Origin: Actinacidiphila yanglinensis
Lineage (GTDB): Bacteria > Actinomycetota > Actinomycetes > Streptomycetales > Streptomycetaceae
Assembly (NCBI RefSeq): GCF_900107965.1
Contig: NZ_FNVU01000004.1
Location: 248,001 to 312,000, forward strand
Length of the DNA: 64,000 nt
Direction of reading: 5' to 3'
Part shown: positions 17,612 through 25,701 of the stretch, in pieces
Layout: the number at the start of each line of letters is the position of its first letter
How positions within the stretch are numbered: position 1 is the first letter of the stretch
Notes under the pieces: model-generated
What the model saw: only the letters and a program-made list of their open reading frames with translations
Told to the model about the DNA's origin: nothing
Database searches by the model: none
Position numbers and translations under genes: made by a program

Positions 17612-20074
17612 TCAGTGCTGCCCGGCGTGCCGCTTGCGGCTCACGTAGGCGAACACCGCACCCGTGCCGACCAGCAGGCCGACGAGGGCGAGGATCTCCG
17701 CCATGCCGGACAGACCGGTGTCCGCGAGGGTGCCGGACGGACTGCCGCCCTGGGCCGAGAGCGACGGTCCCGAACCGGTCGGCGGAACCGAGGTCGGCGA
17801 CCCGGAGGACGGCGGAGCGGACGTCGGCGGTGTCTTCGCCGGGATGTAGACGCCCGCGTCGATCGTGTGGTCGACGCCTCCCGGCTCCGCCGGCGCGGTC
17901 ACCGGCGCGGACCCGTCGCACAACTCGCCCTTGGTGGGCGGGGTCACGTTGGAGTCGTGCGCCCGGTCACTGCCGGCCCGCGGGAGGGTGAAGCGCAGCT
18001 CGGCGGCCGCCGGGGTGCCCGGCACCTTGCTGGTGTCCGAGGTGCACGTGTCGAACTCGACGGTGTACTTCGCGCCCGGCGTCAGCTGGTAGGCGGCGCC
18101 GACCCCGCCGAAGTAGTACTCGCCGTCGGCGTCGGTCGTGGTCGTGGCGACCTGCTTGCCGGAGGAGTCCAGCAGGTTGACCGTCGCGTCCGGCAGCAGC
18201 ACCTGGCCGGGGTCCTGGATGCCGTTGTGGTCGCCGTCGTACCAGACCACGTTGCCGATCTGGATCGGGGCGTTCGCCGCGGCGTACGCGATGTCGCCGA
18301 GGCCGCCGGCCTTGCCGAAGCCGTTCTGCTCCTGGCCGACGAACTGGTAGGCGTTCGCGGACGTGTTGTTGCCCGGGCCCTGACCGGTCGTGAGGTCGTG
18401 GTAGCCGGTGCCCGAGGTCTCGACGTTGACGGTCGGGTCGAACTCCGTGCTGACGACGGTCTGTTCGCGCGGGATGTGGGCCACCGCGCCGAGCGCGGTC
18501 TCCTGGTGCCCGCCGACGTAGAAGTCGCCCGGGAAGTACTCGACCACGCCGCTGTCCTCGCCGTCGTCGTTGCCCGCGGTGGCGTGGTTGGGGCAGTTGC
18601 CGGTGCCCTCCCACGCGTACCCGCCGGCGGCGTCGGCGCAGGCCATATTGATGTCACCGCCGGACATGCCGATCTCGGCCGTGCTGTTCAGCGGGCGGGG
18701 GTCCTGCCCCTTCGCGCTGAGGACGTCCATGAACCGGTCGCGGAAACCGAGGACCATCGAACCGTCGTTGGCGAAGGCGAGGCCGGACAGCTCCGGTTGC
18801 GGGTCGATGAAGGCGTTGCCCAGCTTGTGCTGGTCCCAGGTGGCGAGGTCGGTGTTCCACGGGTTCCAGTGGGTGGCCTGGTCGGCGTCACCGGCACCGG
18901 TGAAGACCGTCCCGCGCTTGTCGGTGAGCGTGTGGGTCAGCACGCTGCTGAACCGCTTGCCGTCGTAGGCGTAGACGACGGCCTTCAGGTCCGCGCGCTG
19001 CTGGGTGCTCTCCGCGTCGCAGACCCCGCCCACGTACAGGGTGTTGTCGTGGACGCTGAGGGCGGACGGCCGCCAGTCGCCGGCCGTCGCGCACCCGGGG
19101 TCGGGGATCGGCACCGTCGACTCGGGCGAAGAGGCGGTGTCCCCGGTCGCGTCGAAGCTCACCAGGCTGCGGGTGAGCAGGTTCACCGCGTACAGCGTCG
19201 AGCCGTCCTCGGACAGGGCCAGACCGCCGATGCTCTCCTTGCCCGGCGCGTTGGTGAACCCGGGGTCCTTGATCATGTCCGCGGTGTCGTGCGGCGTCAC
19301 CGCGGCGCCCGGCACCGTCGCGAACAGCTTCGCGCCCCCGCCGTCGGCCGGCACGGTGTAGATCGCGCCACCGCCGTCCGGTCCGTACGGGGCGTAGCGG
19401 CGGGCGAACGCGCTCTGGAACAGCCGGCTCCGGTACCGGTCGTACGCCAGCCCGAAGGTGGTGCCGACCTCCGCCTGCGTGTCCAGCGTGGTCGGGCACG
19501 ACGCGTCGGTGGGGCAGGTGCCCCGGACGTTCGTCCCGAACGCCACCAGGGCGCGGGTGTCCGTTCCGTTCGCACCGTTCTGGATCGGCACGAAGTACCG
19601 CGAGTCCGGGAGCGTGTAGTCGGCCGCGTCCCAGACCCCGGTGATGACCGAGGCGTCCTGGCCGCCCGAGACGTCCACGAAGCCGGTGAAGCTGTCGAAG
19701 TGGTTCGCCGCGGTCGAGGCGGGCGCCGCCCGCAGGTAACCGTCGTAGGGCGCCGGCACGCTGACGTCGACGCGGTAGCGGCCGCCGGTCAGCTCCGCCG
19801 ACGGTGCCACCACGACCTTCCCGGTCGCGTCCGTGGTGCCGGTGACGTGATGGCCGGCCAGGTCGGCGACGTCGACTTTCATGCCCTGCTGGGGCACGTC
19901 CGTGGTCGCGTTGATCACGCCGGTGCCGAGGAAGTCCCGCAGCACCTCGACGGTCAGCGTGCCGTCAGAAGTCGCGGCGCCGGCCTGCCCGGCGCTCGTG
20001 ATGATCGTGCCGGTGGCGGTGCCCATCAGGAGGAGACCCGAGAGCCCCACCCGCACCAGCCCGTGTAATGGCAT
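17612..20074 (-). CDS. Cell-wall-anchored (LAXTG) surface protein with SdrD B-like domain
   Basis: An 820-residue secreted protein. The signal peptide covers about residues 1-33 (MPLHGLVRVGLSGLLLMGT...). The mature part begins with a Cna-B-like beta domain, continues into a large beta-propeller-like region (about 100-480, repeated blades such as YDRYRSRLFQSAFARRY and LALSEDGSTLYAVN), and has an SdrD B-like domain near 595-700 (IGNVVWYDGDHNGIQDPGQ, DADGEYYFGG). A Thr/Pro/Ser spacer then leads to the sorting signal LADTG (783-787), a hydrophobic helix and the tail SRKRHAGQH. LAXTG is the motif used by actinobacterial class E sortases. The start at 20074 has GGA 7 bases upstream. A role in adhesion or aerial-surface structure is likely but unproven. 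No sortase gene is nearby. Confidence 0.85.
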   Translation of the reverse strand: MPLHGLVRVGLSGLLLMGTATGTIITSAGQAGAATSDGTLTVEVLRDFLGTGVINATTDVPQQGMKVDVADLAGHHVTGTTDATGKVVVAPSAELTGGRYRVDVSVPAPYDGYLRAAPASTAANHFDSFTGFVDVSGGQDASVITGVWDAADYTLPDSRYFVPIQNGANGTDTRALVAFGTNVRGTCPTDASCPTTLDTQAEVGTTFGLAYDRYRSRLFQSAFARRYAPYGPDGGGAIYTVPADGGGAKLFATVPGAAVTPHDTADMIKDPGFTNAPGKESIGGLALSEDGSTLYAVNLLTRSLVSFDATGDTASSPESTVPIPDPGCATAGDWRPSALSVHDNTLYVGGVCDAESTQQRADLKAVVYAYDGKRFSSVLTHTLTDKRGTVFTGAGDADQATHWNPWNTDLATWDQHKLGNAFIDPQPELSGLAFANDGSMVLGFRDRFMDVLSAKGQDPRPLNSTAEIGMSGGDINMACADAAGGYAWEGTGNCPNHATAGNDDGEDSGVVEYFPGDFYVGGHQETALGAVAHIPREQTVVSTEFDPTVNVETSGTGYHDLTTGQGPGNNTSANAYQFVGQEQNGFGKAGGLGDIAYAAANAPIQIGNVVWYDGDHNGIQDPGQVLLPDATVNLLDSSGKQVATTTTDADGEYYFGGVGAAYQLTPGAKYTVEFDTCTSDTSKVPGTPAAAELRFTLPRAGSDRAHDSNVTPPTKGELCDGSAPVTAPAEPGGVDHTIDAGVYIPAKTPPTSAPPSSGSPTSVPPTGSGPSLSAQGGSPSGTLADTGLSGMAEILALVGLLVGTGAVFAYVSRKRHAGQH

Positions 20075-20225
20075 GGAGTTCCTTTGTTCGTTCCCCGTCG
20101 ACGCCGACCGTCGACGCACACCACATAAACCTCAGAAGTCACGTTACAAGTTGACAGAGTGTCAAGTATCGGAAACGCAAAGTTGCCAGACGTGTCCTGA
20201 GTGGGAACTGTTAGCATCGCGCCGC

Positions 20226-21020
20226 GTGGGGAGCATGAGAGTCACGAGAGGTCTCCCGCGGGGCGCAGCAGGCCGGCGCCGCCCGCGGCCGCGGTTACGC
20301 CGGGCGGCAGTCGCCCTCGTCCTCGCCGCCGCGGCGGCGGCGACCGCGCTCGTCCTCGCCGGCAACAGCGGCGGCTCCACCGGCCGGCACGCCCTGAACC
20401 CCGACGAGGCGAACCGGCTGGCGATCACGCGGTTCCGCAACTACCAGGCGGGCGGCCGCGCGGTGACGCTCACCGTGCCGAGTACCGCGGGCGGGCTGGT
20501 CGTCACCGGGTCGATCGACTACCGCGTAGGTATCGGGTACGGCGTGGTGCGCGGCAGCGGGCGCGACACGTCCAGCGACGGGTTGATCGAGTGGACGTCC
20601 ACCACCGTGCTCGTCCACCCCCTGGCGGACGCGCCGTCGGCGGCTCCGGTGTCGCCACCCGCGTCCGGCTGGTACGGCCGTCCGCTGACGACGTCCGGCA
20701 GTTCACTGGACAGCTCGCTGGCCATCGCGCTCGGCCTGGGCAGCGACCGGCCGGACAACGCCGAACTGCTGCCCCAGAACGGCGCCGTCCGCGTCGGGCA
20801 GGACACGGTGCGCGGCCACCGGGTGGATGTCATGGTCGGGCCGCGCTCCAGTGCCGCCAAGGGCACCTCGGGCACGGTGCGTTACTGGATCGGCCCGGAC
20901 GGCACCATGTACCGGGTCCGGGCCGGCGTGGCCTCCGAGTCGCAGCCCGTGGTCATCGACTTCGACACCCAGAAGTACGTCGCCGTCCGGCCGTTGCCGG
21001 GCGTCTCCGCCACGCCGTGA
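20226..21020 (+). CDS. Secreted/membrane-anchored protein of unknown function
   Basis: About 264 residues with an Arg-rich N-terminus followed by one hydrophobic helix (AAVALVLAAAAAATALVLAG), so a membrane anchor or signal sequence, and an extracellular region with a beta-rich ITRFRNYQAGGRAVTLTV core and a WIGPDGTMYRVRAGV segment. The layout resembles lipoprotein-like LppX/LprAFG relatives of actinobacteria, but no lipobox Cys is present and I cannot assign a family firmly. The start is uncertain: GTG at 20226 or ATG at 20235. It is divergent from the LADTG surface-protein gene across about 150 AT-richer bases and convergent with the beta-helix lipoprotein gene. Confidence 0.65.
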   Translation: MGSMRVTRGLPRGAAGRRRPRPRLRRAAVALVLAAAAAATALVLAGNSGGSTGRHALNPDEANRLAITRFRNYQAGGRAVTLTVPSTAGGLVVTGSIDYRVGIGYGVVRGSGRDTSSDGLIEWTSTTVLVHPLADAPSAAPVSPPASGWYGRPLTTSGSSLDSSLAIALGLGSDRPDNAELLPQNGAVRVGQDTVRGHRVDVMVGPRSSAAKGTSGTVRYWIGPDGTMYRVRAGVASESQPVVIDFDTQKYVAVRPLPGVSATP

Positions 21021-21056
21021 CCGCCGCGGGCCTCGCACACCCGCCGCCGTCCTCGC

Positions 21057-22400
21057 TCACGAGACCTGTACCCGCGCCCCGTCGGCGAGCAGGGACGTCG
21101 ACGGCAGCGGGACGCTCGCGGTGTCCGGCAGCGCCGGAGCGGCCGGCACCGCGGTGGCGCCGGCGGTGGTGGCGTGCGGGAACTGCGGTTGCGGACCGGG
21201 CGCGGCCACGTCGGTGAACGGGATGCCGGCCGGTGCCGGCGGACTCGTCCACGTGCCCGACGGCGTGCGCGACGTGCCGGGTACGGGACAGGCCGCGGTC
21301 GCCGCGATGCGGGCGGGCTCGGTCGTGCGGAGGGTGTTGCCCTGAAGGCAGTTGCCCTGCCCCTGGGTGGCGTGCGGGAACGTCCAGCCGACGTCGACTC
21401 CGTTGGCGCCGAAGGTGTTGCCGGTGATCCGGTTGCCGTTCGGCGGGATGTCGACGGTCGCGGTGATCACGAACCCGGCGTCGGTGTTGCCGGTGATCCG
21501 GTTGCGGAGGAACTGGTTGCCGCTGCCGCCGTCGACACCAATGCCGATCCCCCAGCCCCCGTCGGCCTGTTCGGGGGTGCGCGGCTGCTGGTTGTCCGCG
21601 ACCAGGTTGCCGGCGACGACGGCGCCGCGCTGCGGGAGCAGCTTCTCCTGGTGGTCGGAGTCGGTGGTCAGACCGACGCGGTTGCCGACCAGGCGGTTGC
21701 CGACGACGTACATGTCGCCACTGGCGTTGGTGCCTTCGTAGCCGACCGCGTTGAGCTCGGCGACGTTGTCGCGGACGACGACCTGGCACGGCTTGCACTG
21801 GCCGACGTAGATCCCGGAGTCGGCGCCGCCCGAGGCGTAGGAGTGCTCGATGACACCGTCCTGCGCGGAGAAGGCGTAGATGCCGTAGAGCCCGTTGCGG
21901 GTCGCGGTGACGTACGAGACCAGGAACGACTTCAGGAAAGTGACCGGTTCATCTCCCGTGTCGTAGCCGCCACTTCGGCCCGGCAACCCGGCGACGGCCG
22001 CCGCCGATCCGGTGACCAGCACGCCGTTCTGCGTGTTGTTCTCCACGGTGAGGTTCTCCACCGCGACCCCGGGCGCGGCGACGACGACACCGTTGGCCTG
22101 CCGCAACCGCCCGTCGATGACGACCTTGTCGCGGGAGGCGCCGCGAAGGGTGACGCGGGCCGTGTCGATCCGCACCGACTCGTGGTAGACGCCGGGTGCG
22201 ACCAGCACCAGGTCGCCGGGGCGGGCCAGCGACACCGCCGCCGAGATGGTCGGGGCGTCGGCGGGCACCCGGATCGTCACGTGCGCGCCGTCGGGCCGCC
22301 GGCCCTTGTCCGATCCGCCGCCGCCACCGCTGCTGCAACCGGCGAGAAGGGTCAGCACGGCCAGCACACCAGCCGTCACGCGAAGCGCTGATCGACACAT
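21057..22400 (-). CDS. Right-handed parallel beta-helix lipoprotein
   Basis: A 447-residue lipoprotein. The signal peptide ends in the lipobox LLAGC (Cys 22), followed by a Ser/Gly linker. The body is a right-handed beta-helix of pectate-lyase/NosD type: the entry APTISAAVSLARPGDLVLVAPGVYHESV is typical, followed by coils such as VTLRGASRDKVVIDG, VAVENLTVENNTQNGVLV and NRLVGNRVGL. Two Cys in GQCKPCQVV may form a disulfide or bind metal. Such proteins bind or cleave polysaccharides at the cell surface; a catalytic set cannot be named. GGGGATC precedes the ATG at 22400; the upstream part of the open frame lacks a signal peptide. It is divergent from the DyP peroxidase gene by 110 bases. Confidence 0.85.
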   Translation of the reverse strand: MCRSALRVTAGVLAVLTLLAGCSSGGGGGSDKGRRPDGAHVTIRVPADAPTISAAVSLARPGDLVLVAPGVYHESVRIDTARVTLRGASRDKVVIDGRLRQANGVVVAAPGVAVENLTVENNTQNGVLVTGSAAAVAGLPGRSGGYDTGDEPVTFLKSFLVSYVTATRNGLYGIYAFSAQDGVIEHSYASGGADSGIYVGQCKPCQVVVRDNVAELNAVGYEGTNASGDMYVVGNRLVGNRVGLTTDSDHQEKLLPQRGAVVAGNLVADNQQPRTPEQADGGWGIGIGVDGGSGNQFLRNRITGNTDAGFVITATVDIPPNGNRITGNTFGANGVDVGWTFPHATQGQGNCLQGNTLRTTEPARIAATAACPVPGTSRTPSGTWTSPPAPAGIPFTDVAAPGPQPQFPHATTAGATAVPAAPALPDTASVPLPSTSLLADGARVQVS

Positions 22401-22510
22401 GATCCCCAGTCTGGCACGGCAGTGAAATGCCTGAGGGGACACCGGAGTTGCGCGGTACGAAAGAGGGAGTCGGGCGGCACGCACGGGGCGGGTGTGGCAC
22501 GCTGCACACC

Positions 22511-23668
22511 ATGCGCCCAGCCGATCACCACCCGTCACGCCGGAGATTCCTCGACGCCACCGGCGCCTTGGCGGCCATCGGCCTGACCGCCGGGTGCACG
22601 GCGGACTCCGCCCGGTCGGACCCGCACCAACCCTCGCCCGCCGCCACGCCGGCGCCGGTTCCGCCGACGGGCAGGTACCAGGCGGGCATCACCCTCCCGC
22701 AGCCCGCCCAACCCCACCTGCTGGCCGTGGTCGCCGACCTGGCCGCCCACGCGGCCGCCGGCCCGCTGCTGGCCGAACTCGGCCAGGCCGTCAGCGCGCT
22801 GACCGCGGGAACCGACGCCCGGCTGCTGGGCATGCCGCCGGGTGACCTCACCGTGACGATCGGGGTCGGCCCCCGGCTGGTCCGCACGGCCGGCCCGTCC
22901 CTGCCCGGCGCGGCCGACCTCCCCCGCTTCTCGCGCGAACGGATCGACGCCCAGGCGCGGGGCGGCGACCTGCTGCTCCAGATCTGTGCGAGCGACGCCC
23001 TGTTACCGGCGGTGGTCGCGACCGCGCTCCTCGACCGGGCCGGCGACCGCCTCCGCGAACGCTGGCGCCAGTCCGGACAGCGCGGCGCGAACATCCCCGT
23101 GGACAAGTCCCGCACCGCGCCGCGCAACCTGCTCGGCTTCATCGACGGCATCGTGGGCCCGCACACGACCGCCGCGCAGGAGCGGAACCTGTGGCTGGCC
23201 GGACCGGCCCCGGTCGCCGGCGGCACCCTCGCCGTCGTGCGGCGCATGGAACTCGACCTGCCGCGGTTCGCCGCGCTGTCCGTCGCCGAGCAGGAGGCGG
23301 TCTTCGGCAGGCGCCGGGAGTCCGGCAACCCGCTGTCGGGCGGCGCCATCACCGCCGACCCCTCCCTCGGCGCGAAGACCCCTGACGGCCGCTACCTCAT
23401 CCCCGCCGACGCGCACGTCCGTCGGGCGAACGCCACCGTGGTGGGCGCCGGCCTGATGCTCCGCCGCTCCTACAGCACCGACCAGCCGACGGCCGGGCTG
23501 CTCTTCATCAGCTTCCAGAACGACATGCGGACCTTCACCGACACGCTGACACACATGGACGACTCCGACGCGCTCCTGGGCTTCACCACCGCCACCGCCG
23601 GCGGGACCTTCCTGATCCTGCCCGGGTTCGACGCGCGGCGGCCCCTCGGTTCCACGCTGTTCCGCTGA
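22511..23668 (+). CDS. Tat-exported Dyp-type heme peroxidase
   Basis: A 385-residue dye-decolorizing peroxidase. The N-terminus carries a Tat motif (RRRFLD, residues 10-15) and hydrophobic stretch ending LTAGC (Cys 29), so it may be a Tat-exported lipoprotein. The family fingerprint GXXDG is seen as GFIDG in LLGFIDGIVGPH (Asp is the distal catalytic residue), the proximal heme ligand His is probably in PADAHVRRAN, and the Arg of GLMLRRSYS completes the distal pocket. It uses H2O2 to oxidise bulky phenolic or dye-like substrates outside the membrane; EfeB-type members also serve in iron uptake, but no efeO or efeU is next to it. The start is set by the Tat signal. Export would rely on TatA as found at 5.6 kb. 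Confidence 0.93.
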   Translation: MRPADHHPSRRRFLDATGALAAIGLTAGCTADSARSDPHQPSPAATPAPVPPTGRYQAGITLPQPAQPHLLAVVADLAAHAAAGPLLAELGQAVSALTAGTDARLLGMPPGDLTVTIGVGPRLVRTAGPSLPGAADLPRFSRERIDAQARGGDLLLQICASDALLPAVVATALLDRAGDRLRERWRQSGQRGANIPVDKSRTAPRNLLGFIDGIVGPHTTAAQERNLWLAGPAPVAGGTLAVVRRMELDLPRFAALSVAEQEAVFGRRRESGNPLSGGAITADPSLGAKTPDGRYLIPADAHVRRANATVVGAGLMLRRSYSTDQPTAGLLFISFQNDMRTFTDTLTHMDDSDALLGFTTATAGGTFLILPGFDARRPLGSTLFR

Positions 23669-23728
23669 GTGCGGCCCGCCGCCCGCAGGGGCAGTAGCGG
23701 AGCCATCCGCCGCCGGCGGTGCGGCCGT

Positions 23729-24322
23729 TCAGGTGCGGCGGCGCTGGGGGCGGAGGCGCGGCGGGACCGCGAGCGCGGGGAGCCGCAGATTCGCGCGGCG
23801 GACGCCGAGCATCAGGACCCAGGCCAGGAGGCCGCCCCATGCGAGGCCGGCCAGGACGTCGTGGGGGTAGTGGACGCCGATCCAGACGCGGGAGGCGCCG
23901 AGGGCGAGCGCGAAGGGGACGGCGATCAGGCCGAGCCGGCGGTCGGCGAGGAGGAGCGCGACCGCGGAGGCCGCGGCGATCGCGGCGTGATTGCTGGGGA
24001 AGGACCAGTCGCCGAGCCCGGGACATGCCTCGACGGTCGCGGTGACGTGCAGCGTCCGGCAGGGCCGCTGCTCGGAGACGAGCGACTTGACGAGGTCGTT
24101 GGCGAGGAAGACCGCGACCACGACGACGGGTACGGCGAGCACCGCCACCATGCGCGCGCCGCCGTACGACCGGGCCCGCCACCAGGCGGCGAGCATGAGC
24201 ACGGCGAACAGCCCGAGCCCGTAGTCGCTGAACAGGCGGATCGTGTCGTCGAGCGGGCCGGGGGTGTGCTGCGCGAGGTGCACGACCCAGCGGTAGAGGC
24301 CCGCGTCGACACGGGAGTTCAC
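23729..24322 (-). CDS. PAP2-superfamily membrane phosphatase
   Basis: A 197-residue membrane protein of about five helices. The three PAP2 motifs are present: KSLVSEQRP (K-x6-R-P), PSNHAA (PSGH-like, with Asn for Gly) and SRVWIGVHYPHD (S-R-x5-H-x3-D). The family dephosphorylates lipid phosphates such as phosphatidate or undecaprenyl pyrophosphate at the outer face of the membrane. The GTG start at 24322 overlaps the stop of the upstream DedA gene by 4 bases (GTGA), so the two are translationally coupled and may share a role in lipid-carrier handling. Replacement of Gly by Asn in motif two is a small oddity that occurs in related proteins. Confidence 0.9.
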   Translation of the reverse strand: MNSRVDAGLYRWVVHLAQHTPGPLDDTIRLFSDYGLGLFAVLMLAAWWRARSYGGARMVAVLAVPVVVVAVFLANDLVKSLVSEQRPCRTLHVTATVEACPGLGDWSFPSNHAAIAAASAVALLLADRRLGLIAVPFALALGASRVWIGVHYPHDVLAGLAWGGLLAWVLMLGVRRANLRLPALAVPPRLRPQRRRT

Positions 24323-25122
24323 GAGCCGTCCCGGGAGACGGCGGCGGCCCGCTCGCCCCGCCCGCGCTCGCGCCTTCCGCGCCGCATCTCGACGGCGAGC
24401 GGCACCAGCGACACGACGACCACGACCGCCACGATCGGCAGCAGGTAGTGGTCGACGTTCGGCACGGACGAGCCGAGCCCGTAGCCGGCCAGCACCAGGC
24501 CGACCGCCCAGACCGCGCCACCGGCCACCTGCCACAGCGTGAAGGTGCGGACCGGGACCGCCAGCGCACCGGCCAGCGGGTTGAGCACGGTGCGGACCAC
24601 GGGGACGAAGCGGGCGAGCACCACGGCCCGCGCATGGCCGTAGCGGGCGAGCAGTTCGGTCGCGCGCGCCGCGCCTTCGTGCAGCCTCCGGTTCCGGGAC
24701 CTGGCCAGCAGCGCCGGGCCGGCCCTGCGACCGAGCACGTAACCCGTCTGGGCGCCGAGCAGGGCGCCGGCCAGCGACGCGCACAGCACCTGCCACAGGC
24801 TCAGGTGCACGGCACCCGAGGCGCCCGGCACGGACAGCAGGCCCGCGGTGAACAGCAGCGAGTCGCCCGGCAGGAAGAAGCCGATCAGCAGCCCGGTCTC
24901 GGCGAAGAGCACGACCGCGATGCCCAGGGCGCCGAAGGAGGAGAGCACGGAACTCGCGCTGAGCGGGTTCAGGGCGAGCGGGGTCGAGGCGAGGTGCACG
25001 GCCCCATGGAGGACGGGGTGGGCGGGCGCGTGGAGGGGCGCGTGGAGGGGTGCGTGGAGGGGTGCGTGGGCGGCCGCGGCGGCCACGTTTCGGGCGGCGA
25101 GTACGGGTGCGGGCAGCGGCAT
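24319..25122 (-). CDS. DedA-family membrane protein with N-terminal HAPL repeat
   Basis: A 267-residue DedA/SNARE-associated (VTT) protein: FFLPGDSLLFTAG, RFVPVVRTVLNPLAGAL and a terminal membrane helix near LLPIVAVVVVV are family hallmarks. DedA proteins act as lipid scramblases or in recycling of undecaprenyl phosphate and in membrane-potential homeostasis. An unusual N-terminal extension (about residues 14-35) has the tetrapeptide-like repeat HAPL/HAPA, encoded by a 12-base tandem repeat at 25021-25070. The start at 25122 has GGGAGGG about 10 bases upstream. It overlaps the PAP2 gene by 4 bases and is divergent from blaI; the BlaI operators at 25178-25212 lie within the shared promoter region. 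Confidence 0.9.
   Translation of the reverse strand: MPLPAPVLAARNVAAAAAHAPLHAPLHAPLHAPAHPVLHGAVHLASTPLALNPLSASSVLSSFGALGIAVVLFAETGLLIGFFLPGDSLLFTAGLLSVPGASGAVHLSLWQVLCASLAGALLGAQTGYVLGRRAGPALLARSRNRRLHEGAARATELLARYGHARAVVLARFVPVVRTVLNPLAGALAVPVRTFTLWQVAGGAVWAVGLVLAGYGLGSSVPNVDHYLLPIVAVVVVVSLVPLAVEMRRGRRERGRGERAAAVSRDGS
25021..25070. repeat. Short 12-base tandem repeat in the DedA coding region
   Basis: Four near-identical copies of GCGCGTGGAGGG / GTGCGTGGAGGG (plus strand) encode repeated HAPL units of the DedA N-terminus on the minus strand. Such repeats readily change length by slippage. Confidence 0.8.
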
Positions 25123-25177
25123 GGCGGTGAAGCCCTCCCATAATGGTTCCGGGGACGCCTCGCGGCACCCCGACCGA

Positions 25178-25212
25178 CTACAGTGATGTAGACGGTCTAC
25201 AGCACTGTAGAC
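25178..25212. promoter_or_regulatory. Twin BlaI/MecI-type operators
   Basis: Two palindromes with the TACA...TGTA core recognised by BlaI/MecI-type repressors: CTACAGTGATGTAG (25178-25191) and GTCTACAGCACTGTAGAC (25195-25212). They lie 27 bases before the blaI ATG and 55 bases from the divergent dedA start, so the repressor probably controls its own operon and possibly dedA-pap2. Confidence 0.8.
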
Positions 25213-25239
25213 GAATGAGCCGGAAGGGGCGATCGAGCC

Positions 25240-25701
25240 ATGCCGGAGCCGAGCGTGGGCCGCCGCCCCTCGGGCGAGCTGGAAGCGAGCGTCCTGGCCG
25301 CGCTGTGGGCGGCCGACGGCCACCCCCTGACCCCCGCCGACGTGCAGCGCGAACTCGGCACCGCGCTGGCCCGCACCACCGTCACCACGATCCTGGCCAG
25401 GCTCTACGAGAAGGGCTCCGTCAGCCGCACCCGCTCCGGCCGCGGCTACGCCTACCTCCCGGTCCAGGACTCCCCGGGGCTCGCCGCCCGCCGGATGCGT
25501 ACCGAGCTGGACAAGTCGACCGTCGACGACCGCGGCACCGTGCTGGCCCGCTTCGTCTCCGGGCTGGGGCCCGACGACGAGAAGGTGCTGCGCGAGCTGC
25601 TGGCGCAGGCGGGCGGGCCGGCCGCCGCCGACGGGGGCCCGGGACCGGCAGCCGCCGGCGCGGCTGCCGACGGCGGTACCGGGGACGGGGGGCCGCGGTG
25701 A
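25240..25701 (+). CDS. BlaI/MecI/CopY-family transcriptional repressor
   Basis: A 153-residue winged-helix repressor. ELEASVLAALWAADGHPLTPADVQREL and the recognition helix TTVTTILARLYEKGSV match the Penicillinase_R family, and a C-terminal helical dimer domain (about 85-120) precedes a Gly/Ala/Pro-rich tail. In the family, cleavage by a partner metallopeptidase sensor releases DNA. Two TACA-TGTA operators precede it. The stop codon overlaps the GTG of the M56 peptidase gene by 4 bases, the usual pair. The signal is not known, and no beta-lactamase gene is nearby, so the pair probably senses another envelope or metal signal. Confidence 0.92.
   Translation: MPEPSVGRRPSGELEASVLAALWAADGHPLTPADVQRELGTALARTTVTTILARLYEKGSVSRTRSGRGYAYLPVQDSPGLAARRMRTELDKSTVDDRGTVLARFVSGLGPDDEKVLRELLAQAGGPAAADGGPGPAAAGAAADGGTGDGGPR

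Noticed and set aside
17255-20068. 937-residue plus-strand frame opposite the LADTG protein
   Set aside because: No signal or domain; the minus strand has signal peptide, SdrD B-like domain and sorting motif.
25021-25070. Short tandem repeat considered as a CRISPR-like array
   Set aside because: Units of 12 bases are contiguous, without spacers, and lie in frame in a coding region.
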